Below the pieces are notes generated by a model. The model was not told where the DNA came from and searched no databases. It was given only the letters and a program-made list of their open reading frames with translations. Positions 34,687 through 41,979 of a stretch of 63,608 bases of DNA are shown piece after piece; within the stretch, counting starts at the first letter, position 1; each line of letters starts with the position of its first letter. Both the position numbers and the translations under genes were made by a program. This DNA comes from DATADD01 sp046262355 (GTDB taxonomy: Bacteria; Actinomycetota; CADDZG01; WHSQ01): contig JBHEMX010000035.1 in assembly GCA_046262355.1 (NCBI GenBank), forward strand, positions 1 through 63,608, in the 5' to 3' direction.

Positions 34687-35073
34687 TTGACAGGTCGAGA
34701 ACTCTCCTCCGCGCGGCTCCAGGCGCTGCGCGGGGCGACGACGGTGGTCCGCGACGACGAGGGTGCCATCGTCGAGGCGACGGCAGGGCTGCTGCGCGCG
34801 GTGTTCGAGCGCAACGACATCGCCCACGACGACATCGTGAGCCTCGTCTTCACCGCGACGCCGGACCTCACCTCCGAGTTCCCCGCTGCGGCGGCGCGCC
34901 TGATCGGGATCTCGGACGTTCCCTTGCTGTGCGCCAGCGAGATCGACGTGCGTGGCGCGATCCCACGCTGCATCCGGGTCCTGGCGCACGTTTACACCGA
35001 GCTGGCGCGCGGATCCCTGCGCCACGTCTATCTCGGCGAGGCGCGCCAGCTCCGCACGGACCTGCCGGAGTGA
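34687..35073 (+). CDS. aroH: Chorismate mutase, AroH type
   Basis: 128 residues of the trimeric Bacillus-type chorismate mutase, which makes prephenate. Motifs: LRGATTVVRDDEGAIVEAT (about 14-32), FTATPDLTSEFPA (about 55-67, with the TPDL and FPA catalytic region), CIRVLAHVYT and RHVYLGEARQLRTDLPE (C-terminus; Arg and Tyr of the active site). The start is TTG 34687; no better one is available and the ribosome site is weak. It feeds the next gene, prephenate dehydrogenase, which begins inside its stop codon (GTGA). Confidence 0.92.
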   Translation: MTGRELSSARLQALRGATTVVRDDEGAIVEATAGLLRAVFERNDIAHDDIVSLVFTATPDLTSEFPAAAARLIGISDVPLLCASEIDVRGAIPRCIRVLAHVYTELARGSLRHVYLGEARQLRTDLPE

Positions 35074-36230
35074 GCGCAGAGCTCCCGGCGCCCCGGGAAA
35101 GCGCCCCCGGGAACCCTCGACCGATGGTTGATACATCTCTCGGCCGCGTTGCGCTGATCGGGACCGGTCTCTTGGGCGGGTCGCTCGGTCTCGCGCTCAA
35201 GGCCTCACGCCGGGCGTCGCTCGTGGTCGGCTACGACGCCGACGACGCCGCGCTCCGAGCCGCGCTCGCGGGCGGCGCGATCGACGAGCCGGCGCGCTCC
35301 GGGCGGGACGCGGCAGCGGGCGCAAGCCTCGTGGTCCTCGCGGTGCCCGTCGACCTCGTGTCCTCGGTGAGCGCGGGGCTGGGGGACGCGCTCGAACCCG
35401 ATGCAACGGTCACCGACGTCGGCAGCACGAAGTCTGAGGTTGTCGTCGAGGGTGAACGGTGGTTCGGCCCCCGCTTCGTCGGCGGGCACCCGATGGCGGG
35501 CTCCGAGCGCCACGGGATCGAGGCCGCCGACGCCTTCTTGTTCGAGGATGCCTGGTGGATACTCACGCCCACCGAGCGCACTTCCGCGGCGGCCTACGCA
35601 CGGGTCGTGGGGCTGGCCCAGGCGGTGGGGGCGCGCCCCGTGGCCGTCGATCCTCAGGCGCACGATGCGCTCATGGCCAGGCTCAGCCACGTGCCCCAGC
35701 TGACGGCCAGCGCCCTCGTGACGACCACGGTGGCGGCGGCGGACCGCGCGAGCCTGCTCGGGCTCGCCGCGGGGGGCTTCAGAGACGTCACCCGGATCGC
35801 CGCCAGCAACCCCGCCCTGTGGGTGCCGATCATCCGCTCGAACCGGAGCGCGGTGCTGGATGCGCTCGAGAAGCTCGGCGCCCAGCTCGGGTGGCTCGCG
35901 GAGATGATCAGGGGGGACCGCTGGGGCGAGCTCGCCGACTTCCTGTCCCGCGCCCGGGCCGCTCGTCTCGAGCTCTTCGCACGCGGTGACCTCCCGGGAG
36001 AGCCGGTCGCCCTGTCGATGCTGGTCCCGGACCGGCCGGGGGTCCTCGCCGAGGTGACGACCGCTGCGGGCGAGCTCGGCGCCAACATCGAGGACCTCCG
36101 GATCGTCCACTCCACGGAGGGTGGGCGCGGGCGCCTCGAGCTCATCGTCGCGGGTCCCGACGCGGCGGAGTCGCTCACGGCCGCGCTCGCGCAGCGCGGC
36201 TATCGAGCGGAGCGCACCAGAGTCGACTAG
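35070..36230 (+). CDS. tyrA: Prephenate dehydrogenase with ACT domain
   Basis: 386 residues from GTG 35070, which overlaps the aroH stop; ATG 35124 would remove 18 residues. The Rossmann part begins VALIGTGLLGGSLGLALK (about 27-44). VGGHPMAGSERHGIEAA (about 132-148) and LSHVPQLTASALV are typical of TyrA; the C-terminal ACT domain (LSMLVPDRPGVLAEVTTAAGELGANIEDL, in pieces, about 312-340) suggests feedback control by an amino acid. It oxidatively decarboxylates prephenate to 4-hydroxyphenylpyruvate. The ACT-domain arrangement is the common form in Gram-positive bacteria. Confidence 0.95.
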   Translation: MSAELPAPRESAPGNPRPMVDTSLGRVALIGTGLLGGSLGLALKASRRASLVVGYDADDAALRAALAGGAIDEPARSGRDAAAGASLVVLAVPVDLVSSVSAGLGDALEPDATVTDVGSTKSEVVVEGERWFGPRFVGGHPMAGSERHGIEAADAFLFEDAWWILTPTERTSAAAYARVVGLAQAVGARPVAVDPQAHDALMARLSHVPQLTASALVTTTVAAADRASLLGLAAGGFRDVTRIAASNPALWVPIIRSNRSAVLDALEKLGAQLGWLAEMIRGDRWGELADFLSRARAARLELFARGDLPGEPVALSMLVPDRPGVLAEVTTAAGELGANIEDLRIVHSTEGGRGRLELIVAGPDAAESLTAALAQRGYRAERTRVD

Positions 36231-36232
36231 GG

Positions 36233-36259
36233 GACAAGATGACAAGACGACAAGACGAC
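36233..36259 (+). repeat. GACAAG-family tandem array spanning the aroA start
   Basis: GACAAGAT, GACAAGAC, GACAAGAC and a trailing GAC in perfect 8-bp register. The AroA start ATG is at the junction of the first two units (ATG at 36239), so codons two to seven are repeat sequence. Confidence 0.9.
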
Positions 36260-37552
36260 GATCGAGCGCGTCCCCTCCTCCCGTTGCGGGGCGCGCTCTC
36301 CGTGCCCGGCGACAAGTCGATCTCGCACCGCTCCGTGATCCTGGCGGCGCTGGCGCGGGGCCGTGCGCGCATCTCCGGCATCAACCTCGGCGACGACGTC
36401 CGCGCGACCTGCAGGATCCTCGCCCAGCTCGGCGCCTCCGTGACCCTCGACGAGCCTAACCATACGGTAGAAGTTGAGGGTTGTGGCTGGGCGGGCCTCG
36501 CCGAGCCCGACTCGATCCTCGACGCCGGCAACTCGGGGACAACCCTGCGTGCGATGGTGGCGATCTGCGCCGCCGCCCCCGGCGCCGCCGCCCTCACCGG
36601 CGACCGCACGCTCCGGCGCAGACCGATGGCGCGCATCGTCGCTCCGCTGCGGGCGATGGGCGCCTCGATCGACGGGCGGCGAGGCGGGGAGCTCCCGCCC
36701 CTGTGGGTGCGCGGAGGCGAGCTGCGCGGCGTCGAGTGGAGCAGCCCCGTGGCGAGCGCTCAGGTCAAGACCGCGCTCTTGCTGCCCGGGCTCGTCGCCG
36801 CGGGGAAGACCTCGATAACGGAGCCGGCGCCGAGCCGCGACCACACCGAACGGATGCTCGCGGCCGCCGGGATCGCGCTGGAGCGAGACGGTTTGACGAC
36901 GACTGTGGCGGGCGGCCAAGAGCTGCTTCCCCTCAATCGACGTGTACCCGGAGACGTGTCGTCGGCCATGTTCCTGATCGTCGCGGCGACGCTCATCGAG
37001 GGCTCCGACCTCACGATCACCGACGTCGGCCTCAACCCCACGCGCACCGGCGCCCTCGACGTGCTGCAGCGGATGGGCGCGGACCTGACGGTGAGCGTGC
37101 TGGACGATGCGGGGGGCGAGCCCGTCGGGACGGTGACCGCGCGCGCGTCGGAGCTGAGCGGAACCGACGTGGGCGGCGCCGAGGTCGCGGCCCTGATAGA
37201 TGAGCTCCCGATCCTTGCGCTCGCCGCCACCCAAGCTCGTGGAACGACAACGATGGCCGGAGCGCAGGAGCTGCGGGTCAAGGAGTCGGACCGGATCGAC
37301 GCGCTGGCAACGGGCTTCCGATCCCTCGGAGCCGACGTCGAGGAGCGCCCGGACGGCATGATCATCCACGGGCCCAGCGACCTCCGCCCCGGCGCGATCG
37401 TCTCGAGGGGCGATCACCGGGTGGCGCTGACCTTCGCCGTCGCCGAGCTCGTCTCCGGCCGGCGGGTCGCGATAGACGATCCGAGCTGCGTGGACACCTC
37501 GTTCCCGGGATGGCGAGAGGTTCTCGCCGCGGCTCAGGGACGTGCTCCGTGA
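36239..37552 (+). CDS. aroA: EPSP synthase
   Basis: 437 residues, the shikimate-pathway enzyme joining PEP to shikimate-3-phosphate. GDKSISHRSVILAALARG (about 22-39), LDAGNSGTTLRAMVAICA (about 96-113) and GDVSSAMFLIVAATLIEG are conserved; RVKESDRIDALATGF and DHRVALTFAVAEL complete the active site. The GNSGTTLR loop is the form common in Gram-positive enzymes. The first residues (MTRRQDDD) are encoded by the GACAAG repeat; AGGGGA 36229-36234 gives a close ribosome site. It overlaps cmk by four bases (GTGA). Confidence 0.95.
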   Translation: MTRRQDDDRARPLLPLRGALSVPGDKSISHRSVILAALARGRARISGINLGDDVRATCRILAQLGASVTLDEPNHTVEVEGCGWAGLAEPDSILDAGNSGTTLRAMVAICAAAPGAAALTGDRTLRRRPMARIVAPLRAMGASIDGRRGGELPPLWVRGGELRGVEWSSPVASAQVKTALLLPGLVAAGKTSITEPAPSRDHTERMLAAAGIALERDGLTTTVAGGQELLPLNRRVPGDVSSAMFLIVAATLIEGSDLTITDVGLNPTRTGALDVLQRMGADLTVSVLDDAGGEPVGTVTARASELSGTDVGGAEVAALIDELPILALAATQARGTTTMAGAQELRVKESDRIDALATGFRSLGADVEERPDGMIIHGPSDLRPGAIVSRGDHRVALTFAVAELVSGRRVAIDDPSCVDTSFPGWREVLAAAQGRAP

Positions 37553-38208
37553 CGGTGATCGCGATCGACGGTCCCGCGGGCGCGGGAAAGAGCACGGTGG
37601 GGCGAGCCGTCGCCTCCGCGCTCGGCTGGAGGTTCGTGGATACGGGCGCCATGTACCGAAGCGTTGCCCTCGTCGCGCTCGACCGTGGCGTCGAGCTCGG
37701 CGACGGCCCCGCGCTCGAACGGCTCGCCGCGACCCTCCGGATCGACGCGACGACCGGGAGCACCACCGTCGACGATGCCGACGTGACGCGTCGCATCAGG
37801 GATGCGGACGTGACCCGGGCCGCCTCCCGGGTCGCCGCTCACCCCGGGGTCCGACGCGTGCTGACCGCGGCCCAACGGGAGGTCGCCGCGCGTCGCGACG
37901 TCGTTATGGAGGGGCGTGACATCGCGGCCGTCGTCGCCCCCGACGCGGACGTCAAGATCTTTCTCACGGCCTCGCTGCCACAGCGCGCCCGGCGCCGGGC
38001 GCGCCAGCTCCAGCTCGACGCCGATCCTGTTCTCCTGCAGGAGCTGGAGCGATCGCTCGCGGCGCGCGACGAGGCCGACGCGGCGCGCGCCGCGTCGCCG
38101 TTCGCCCGGGCGCCGGACGCGGTGCTCGTCGACTCCACGGACATGGATCTGAACGCGGTCGTTGCGGCGGTTCTCGAGGCGACCCGAGCGGTTCGCGATG
38201 ACCGCTGA
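37549..38208 (+). CDS. cmk: Cytidylate kinase
   Basis: 219 residues. P-loop IDGPAGAGKSTVGRAVA (about 5-21), DTGAMYRSVALVALDRG (about 30-46) and EGRDIAAVVAPDADVKIFLTAS (about 120-141) identify a bacterial CMP kinase. It phosphorylates CMP and dCMP. GTG 37549 overlaps the aroA stop and GTG 37555 is possible. The aroA-cmk-der order is usual in actinobacteria. Confidence 0.95.
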   Translation: MTVIAIDGPAGAGKSTVGRAVASALGWRFVDTGAMYRSVALVALDRGVELGDGPALERLAATLRIDATTGSTTVDDADVTRRIRDADVTRAASRVAAHPGVRRVLTAAQREVAARRDVVMEGRDIAAVVAPDADVKIFLTASLPQRARRRARQLQLDADPVLLQELERSLAARDEADAARAASPFARAPDAVLVDSTDMDLNAVVAAVLEATRAVRDDR

Positions 38209-39550
38209 GCCAGACGAGTCCGACTCTCTGCCGGTCGTGGCGATCGTGGGCCGGCCGAACGTCGGCAAGTCCTCTCTCATGAACAGGATCCTGGGGCGGC
38301 GCGAGGCGATCGTGGAGGCGACGCCGGGCGTGACCCGCGATCGTCGCACCTCGGTCGCGGAGTGGCGCGGCAGTCGCTTCGAGCTCGTGGACACCGGTGG
38401 CCTGGAACCGGGCCAGCACGGCCTCGAGGCCGACGTGGCGGCGCAGGCGGCGATCGCGATCGACGCCGCCGACGTCATCCTGTTCGTCGTAGACGCGTCG
38501 GTGGGACCGCTCGAGGACGACTCGCTCGTAGCCGCGTCGCTGCGCCGGTCGGGCAAGGCGGTGCTGCTGGCCGCCAACAAGGTCGACGATCCACGCGACG
38601 CGACCGGCGCCGCCTCCGCCTTCTACCGCTTGGGTTTGGGAGAACCGCACCAGGTGTCGGCCCTGCACGGCGCCGGCTCCGGGGACCTGCTCGATGCGCT
38701 CGTCGACAAGCTGCCCGGGGGCGGATCTGCGCGCGGCCGCGCGCCGTGGGCCGCCATGGCCATCGTCGGCCGGCCCAACGTGGGCAAGTCATCGATCCTC
38801 AACGCGCTGGTGGGCGCCACCCGCGCCGTCGTGGCGCCTACCCCAGGGACCACGCGCGACCCGGTGGATGCCGTCGTCGAGCTAGACCAAGGCCGCAGCC
38901 TGAGGATCGTGGACACGGCGGGCATGCGGCGACAGGTGCAGATCAAGGACCCCATCGAGTACTTCGGCTGGCTGCGCGCCCGGCAGACGCTGCAACGGGT
39001 CGACGCGGCACTGCTGGTCGTGGACGCGACCGAAGGGGTGACCGGTCATGATCAGCGCATCGCCGAAGAGATCGTCGACAACGGTCGAGCATGCGTCGTA
39101 GCGCTCAACAAGTGGGACGCGGTCGTGCGCGACGACACCGACCGGTTGCGCTCGGAGCGGGCCATGGCCGAAGGACTCCGGTTCCTGTCATGGGCCCCGC
39201 GCATACGGACCTCCGCGCTCACGGGGCGGGGGATCGACAAGCTCGTGCCCGCGCTCGGCCGCGCCGTCGGGTCCCATCGCAGGCGGCTCACCACCGCTGC
39301 CGTCAACAGGCTGCTGCGGGACGCGCAGGCGCGGCAACCCCACGCGCGCGCGGGCGGGCGCGCCGTGCGCGTCCTGTACGGCGTCCAGGCGCGCGTGAGC
39401 CCTCCTACGGTCTTGTTGTTTACCAACGGCAGGCTGGAGGCCTCCTACCTGCGGTTCGTGGAGAACCGCCTGCGCGCCTCCGAGGCCTTCGAGGGCAGCC
39501 CCGTCAAGCTCGAGGTCCGGACGAGATCTCCATCTGACCTGCACGGTTAG
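38198..39550 (+). CDS. der: GTPase Der (EngA)
   Basis: 450 residues, two tandem GTPase domains needed for 50S assembly. Domain 1: IVGRPNVGKSSLMNRILGR (about 17-35), TPGVTRDRR, VDTGGLE, NKVD. Domain 2: IVGRPNVGKSSILNALVGA (about 190-208), TPGTTRDPVD, VDTAGMRR, NKWD. A KH-like C-terminal domain ends the protein. ATG 38198 overlaps the cmk end by 11 bases. Confidence 0.96.
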   Translation: MTAEPDESDSLPVVAIVGRPNVGKSSLMNRILGRREAIVEATPGVTRDRRTSVAEWRGSRFELVDTGGLEPGQHGLEADVAAQAAIAIDAADVILFVVDASVGPLEDDSLVAASLRRSGKAVLLAANKVDDPRDATGAASAFYRLGLGEPHQVSALHGAGSGDLLDALVDKLPGGGSARGRAPWAAMAIVGRPNVGKSSILNALVGATRAVVAPTPGTTRDPVDAVVELDQGRSLRIVDTAGMRRQVQIKDPIEYFGWLRARQTLQRVDAALLVVDATEGVTGHDQRIAEEIVDNGRACVVALNKWDAVVRDDTDRLRSERAMAEGLRFLSWAPRIRTSALTGRGIDKLVPALGRAVGSHRRRLTTAAVNRLLRDAQARQPHARAGGRAVRVLYGVQARVSPPTVLLFTNGRLEASYLRFVENRLRASEAFEGSPVKLEVRTRSPSDLHG

Positions 39551-39605
39551 GTCGCCTGCCGCGGGCCACCTGTGGTCGCGCCGACCTCGCTTATCATGGC
39601 GCGAT

Positions 39606-39680
39606 CGGGACGTGGCGCAGCTTGGTTAGCGCACTGGTCTGGGGGACCAGGGGTCGCCGGTTCAAATCCGGCCGTCCCGA
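39606..39680 (+). tRNA. tRNA-Pro (anticodon GGG)
   Basis: 75 nt cloverleaf. Acceptor CGGGACG/CGTCCCG, discriminator A at 39680, D-loop agcttggttagc, anticodon stem CTGGT/ACCAG with loop ctggggg, giving anticodon GGG, and T-arm ccggttcaaatccgg. CCA is not encoded. A -10-like TATCAT lies at 39592-39597. The next gene's ATG is only three bases after the discriminator base. Confidence 0.95.
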
Positions 39681-39682
39681 CG

Positions 39683-40279
39683 ATGACGAGCTCGACGCAG
39701 GGCACTCCCGAGACGCCGACGCGGGCCGTCCTCACGATCCCGAACGCGATCTCCGTGGCCCGGCTGGCGAGCGTGCCTCTGTTCGTGTGGCTCTTCGTAA
39801 GCGGGCGCGAGGAGGCGGCGGTTATCGTCTTCGGGATCGGCGCCGCCACGGATTTCCTCGACGGCTTCCTCGCGCGTCGCCTGCGCTCGGTGAGCGAGTT
39901 CGGCAAGCTCTTGGACCCGCTCGCGGACCGGATCCTCATCATCGCCCTGTCGATAGCGCTCGTGGCTCGGCGCGCCCTCCCGGGCTGGCTGGCGCTCGTG
40001 GTCGTCGCGCGCGACGTCCTCTTGTTGTCCCTGTGGCCGTTGCTCGAACGCATGCGCAGCGCGCGCATCCCGGTGACGTTCATCGGGAAGGCGGGCACGG
40101 CCGCCCTGCTGTTCGGTCTCACATGGTTGGCGCTGTCCGAGACGAGCTTCGCGCTCGCCGCCGTCGGCCGCCCGGTGGGCCTGGCGAGCGTCGGGGTCGG
40201 CGCCGTGTTGTACTGGGCGGCCGCCGCCGGGTACGCGCGCGCCGCGCGCGCGCGGGCGCGCGCCGAGAAGGTCGGGTGA
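39683..40279 (+). CDS. CDP-alcohol phosphatidyltransferase
   Basis: 198 residues with five or six transmembrane helices. The family motif D-x2-D-G-x2-A-R-x8-G-x3-D-x3-D is complete in DFLDGFLARRLRSVSEFGKL followed by LDPLAD (about 55-80). This is the PgsA type that makes phosphatidylglycerol-phosphate (or cardiolipin or PI-phosphate) from CDP-diacylglycerol; the mycobacterial gene in this position before gcvH is pgsA2 (Rv1822), which is why the phospholipid is left open. ATG 39683 has no ribosome site: it lies two bases past the tRNA-Pro 3' end, so 3' processing of the tRNA would create a near-leaderless mRNA. Confidence 0.9.
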   Translation: MTSSTQGTPETPTRAVLTIPNAISVARLASVPLFVWLFVSGREEAAVIVFGIGAATDFLDGFLARRLRSVSEFGKLLDPLADRILIIALSIALVARRALPGWLALVVVARDVLLLSLWPLLERMRSARIPVTFIGKAGTAALLFGLTWLALSETSFALAAVGRPVGLASVGVGAVLYWAAAAGYARAARARARAEKVG

Positions 40280-40308
40280 GACAGGGTGGAAACAAAGGTC
40301 GATATGGA

Positions 40309-40324
40309 GACATGTCGACAGATG
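40309..40324 (+). repeat. GACAAG-family decayed pair
   Basis: GACATGTC followed by GACAGATG, each one to four bases from the GACAAGTC unit, in the pgsA-gcvH gap. Confidence 0.5.
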
Positions 40325-40349
40325 AAGAGATGGCGAGGAGGTTGCCGCC

Positions 40350-40736
40350 GTGACTGAGCTCCCGGACGACCGCCGCTACACGCGCGAGCACGAATGGGCG
40401 CGCGTGGACGGCGACCGCATCGTGATCGGCCTCACCGACTTCGCCCAGGATCAGCTCGGCGACGTCGTCTTCGTGACCCTGCCCGAGCTCGGGGCCGAGG
40501 TAAGCGCGGGGCAGCCGCTCGGCGAGGTCGAGTCGACGAAGTCCGTGTCCGACGTCTACAGCCCGGTGTCCGGCACCGTGGTCGACCGCAACGCCGAGGT
40601 CGAGCACAACCCGGAGCTCATCAACTCCGATCCGTACGGCGCCGGATGGCTCGTGGCGGTCCGAGGGAGCGCCGACGACCTCGGCGGGCTGCTCCACGCG
40701 GACGGCTACCGCAGGCTCATCGAGGAGGGCGGGTAG
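40350..40736 (+). CDS. gcvH: Glycine cleavage system H protein
   Basis: 128 residues, the lipoyl carrier of the glycine cleavage complex. The lipoylated lysine lies in GEVESTKSVSDVYSPVSGTV (K at about residue 65). Edges YTREHEWARVDGDRIVIGLTDFAQDQLGD and ELINSDPYGAGWL are conserved. GTG 40350 has a GAGGAGG ribosome site eight bases upstream. gcvH is separated from gcvT by seven genes, as in mycobacteria. Confidence 0.97.
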   Translation: MTELPDDRRYTREHEWARVDGDRIVIGLTDFAQDQLGDVVFVTLPELGAEVSAGQPLGEVESTKSVSDVYSPVSGTVVDRNAEVEHNPELINSDPYGAGWLVAVRGSADDLGGLLHADGYRRLIEEGG

Positions 40737-40741
40737 GCACG

Positions 40742-40769
40742 TTGACCAACGTTAACCGTACCCTATAGG
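40742..40769 (+). promoter_or_regulatory. Promoter before the FHA gene
   Basis: TTGACC (40742-40747), 16-bp spacer, TATAGG (40764-40769), in a symmetric accctatagggt. Transcription would start about five to seven bases before ATG 40782, so the transcript is nearly leaderless. Confidence 0.6.
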
Positions 40770-40781
40770 GTAAGGCGCTCA

Positions 40782-41249
40782 ATGTACTGCAACAACTGCG
40801 GACACAAGAACCCCGAGGGAGCGAACTTCTGTTCCTCGTGCGGCGCGCCGCTGGCCGACGTCGCGGCGACGGACACTACCGTCACGTTCATGCCCGGTGA
40901 GCTCGAGGCGGACCTCGACGAAGAGGTCCACATCTCGCCCGAGGAGCTCGAGGGCGGCAGGGGGGTGTTGATCGTAAGGCGGGGACCGAACGCGGGCAGC
41001 AAGTTCTTCCTCGATACCGATGCGACGCACGTGGGCCGCCATCCCGACAGCGACATCTTCCTGGACGACATCACCGTGTCGCGCCGGCATGCCGAGATCA
41101 GGCGCTCCGACGGCGGATTCTCCCTGCACGACGTCGGGAGCCTCAACGGCACCTACGTCAACCGCGAGAGGGTCGAGGGAGCCGAGCTGCGCGCGGGCGA
41201 TGAGATCCAGATCGGCAAGTTCAAGCTCGTGTTCCTCGCGGGAGGCTGA
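40782..41249 (+). CDS. Zinc-ribbon and FHA domain protein (GarA-like)
   Basis: 155 residues. The N-terminus is a zinc ribbon, YCNNCGHKNPEGANFCSSCG. A short segment TDTTVTF follows, the place of the threonine that protein kinases phosphorylate in GarA. The FHA domain has VGRHPDSDIFLDDITVSRRHAEIRR and DVGSLNGTYVNRERV, with the Arg, Ser and Asn that hold phosphothreonine. In mycobacteria GarA (Rv1827) controls 2-oxoglutarate and glutamate enzymes and lies after gcvH, as here. The zinc ribbon is an addition compared with GarA. Regulated by Ser/Thr kinases in relatives. Confidence 0.9.
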   Translation: MYCNNCGHKNPEGANFCSSCGAPLADVAATDTTVTFMPGELEADLDEEVHISPEELEGGRGVLIVRRGPNAGSKFFLDTDATHVGRHPDSDIFLDDITVSRRHAEIRRSDGGFSLHDVGSLNGTYVNRERVEGAELRAGDEIQIGKFKLVFLAGG

Positions 41250-41253
41250 GCAG

Positions 41254-41967
41254 ATGCCGCTGTCGAGGACGCGCGACTACCTCAGCATCGGTGAGGTCCT
41301 CGAGGCCATACGCCCGGCCTTTCCCGACGTCAGCATCTCGAAGATCCGCTTCCTCGAGAACGAGGGCCTCATAGCCCCCGAGCGCACGGAGTCGGGTTAC
41401 CGGAAGTTCTACGAGCCCGACGTCGCGCGGCTGCGATACATCCTGGCGCTGCAGCGCGATCACTTCCTGCCCCTCAAGGTCATCCGTCAACGACTGGCCG
41501 AGCTGGAGGGGAACGGCGGCCCCGCAGACCCGGCGACGGCCCGGGCGGCGACCGAGGCAGACGAGGACGCGGCGGCCGATGGTGCGGCCGACGAGCGCCC
41601 GAACATCCAACTCACCCTCGCCGAGCTGATCGCCGCCGCAGGGGTGTCCGAGGGACAGGTCCGCGGCCTCGAGGACTACGGGCTGCTGAGGCACAGGGAG
41701 GACGACTCCTACGACTCCCAGGACGTCCAGATCGCCAGGGCGGCCGGGGGGCTGTTCGACTTCGGCATCGAGCCGCGCCACATGCGGATGTTCCGCCAGG
41801 CGGCGGAACGCGAGGCGGCGCTCATCGAGCAGATCGTCGCGCCGGTCGCCCGCAAGCGCGATCCTGAGGCCCGCCGGCAGGCGGCGGAGTCGGCCCGGCG
41901 GCTCGTCGAGCTCGCCCGCAGGATGCGCGAAGGACTGCTGCGCTCGACCCTTCGAGACGTTCTCTAG
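41254..41967 (+). CDS. ftsR: MerR-family regulator FtsR
   Basis: 237 residues. DYLSIGEVLEAIRPAFPDVSISKIRFLENEGL (in pieces, about 8-39) is the MerR winged helix; GYRKFYEPDVARLRYILALQRDHFLPL continues it. An acidic Ala-rich linker leads to a second helical segment with a MerR-like VSEGQVRGLEDYGLL. This double arrangement and the place after garA match FtsR (Rv1828 position), shown in corynebacteria to activate ftsZ. ATG 41254 lies five bases after the garA stop, with GGAGG for a ribosome site. Confidence 0.85.
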   Translation: MPLSRTRDYLSIGEVLEAIRPAFPDVSISKIRFLENEGLIAPERTESGYRKFYEPDVARLRYILALQRDHFLPLKVIRQRLAELEGNGGPADPATARAATEADEDAAADGAADERPNIQLTLAELIAAAGVSEGQVRGLEDYGLLRHREDDSYDSQDVQIARAAGGLFDFGIEPRHMRMFRQAAEREAALIEQIVAPVARKRDPEARRQAAESARRLVELARRMREGLLRSTLRDVL

Positions 41968-41979
41968 ACAACTCGACGG

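Noticed and set aside
38700..39245. gacaag occurrences inside der, tlyA, aroA, hpt, proS
   Set aside because: They encode ordinary DK residues in conserved motifs (for example GDKSIS) and are not in tandem or palindromic form.
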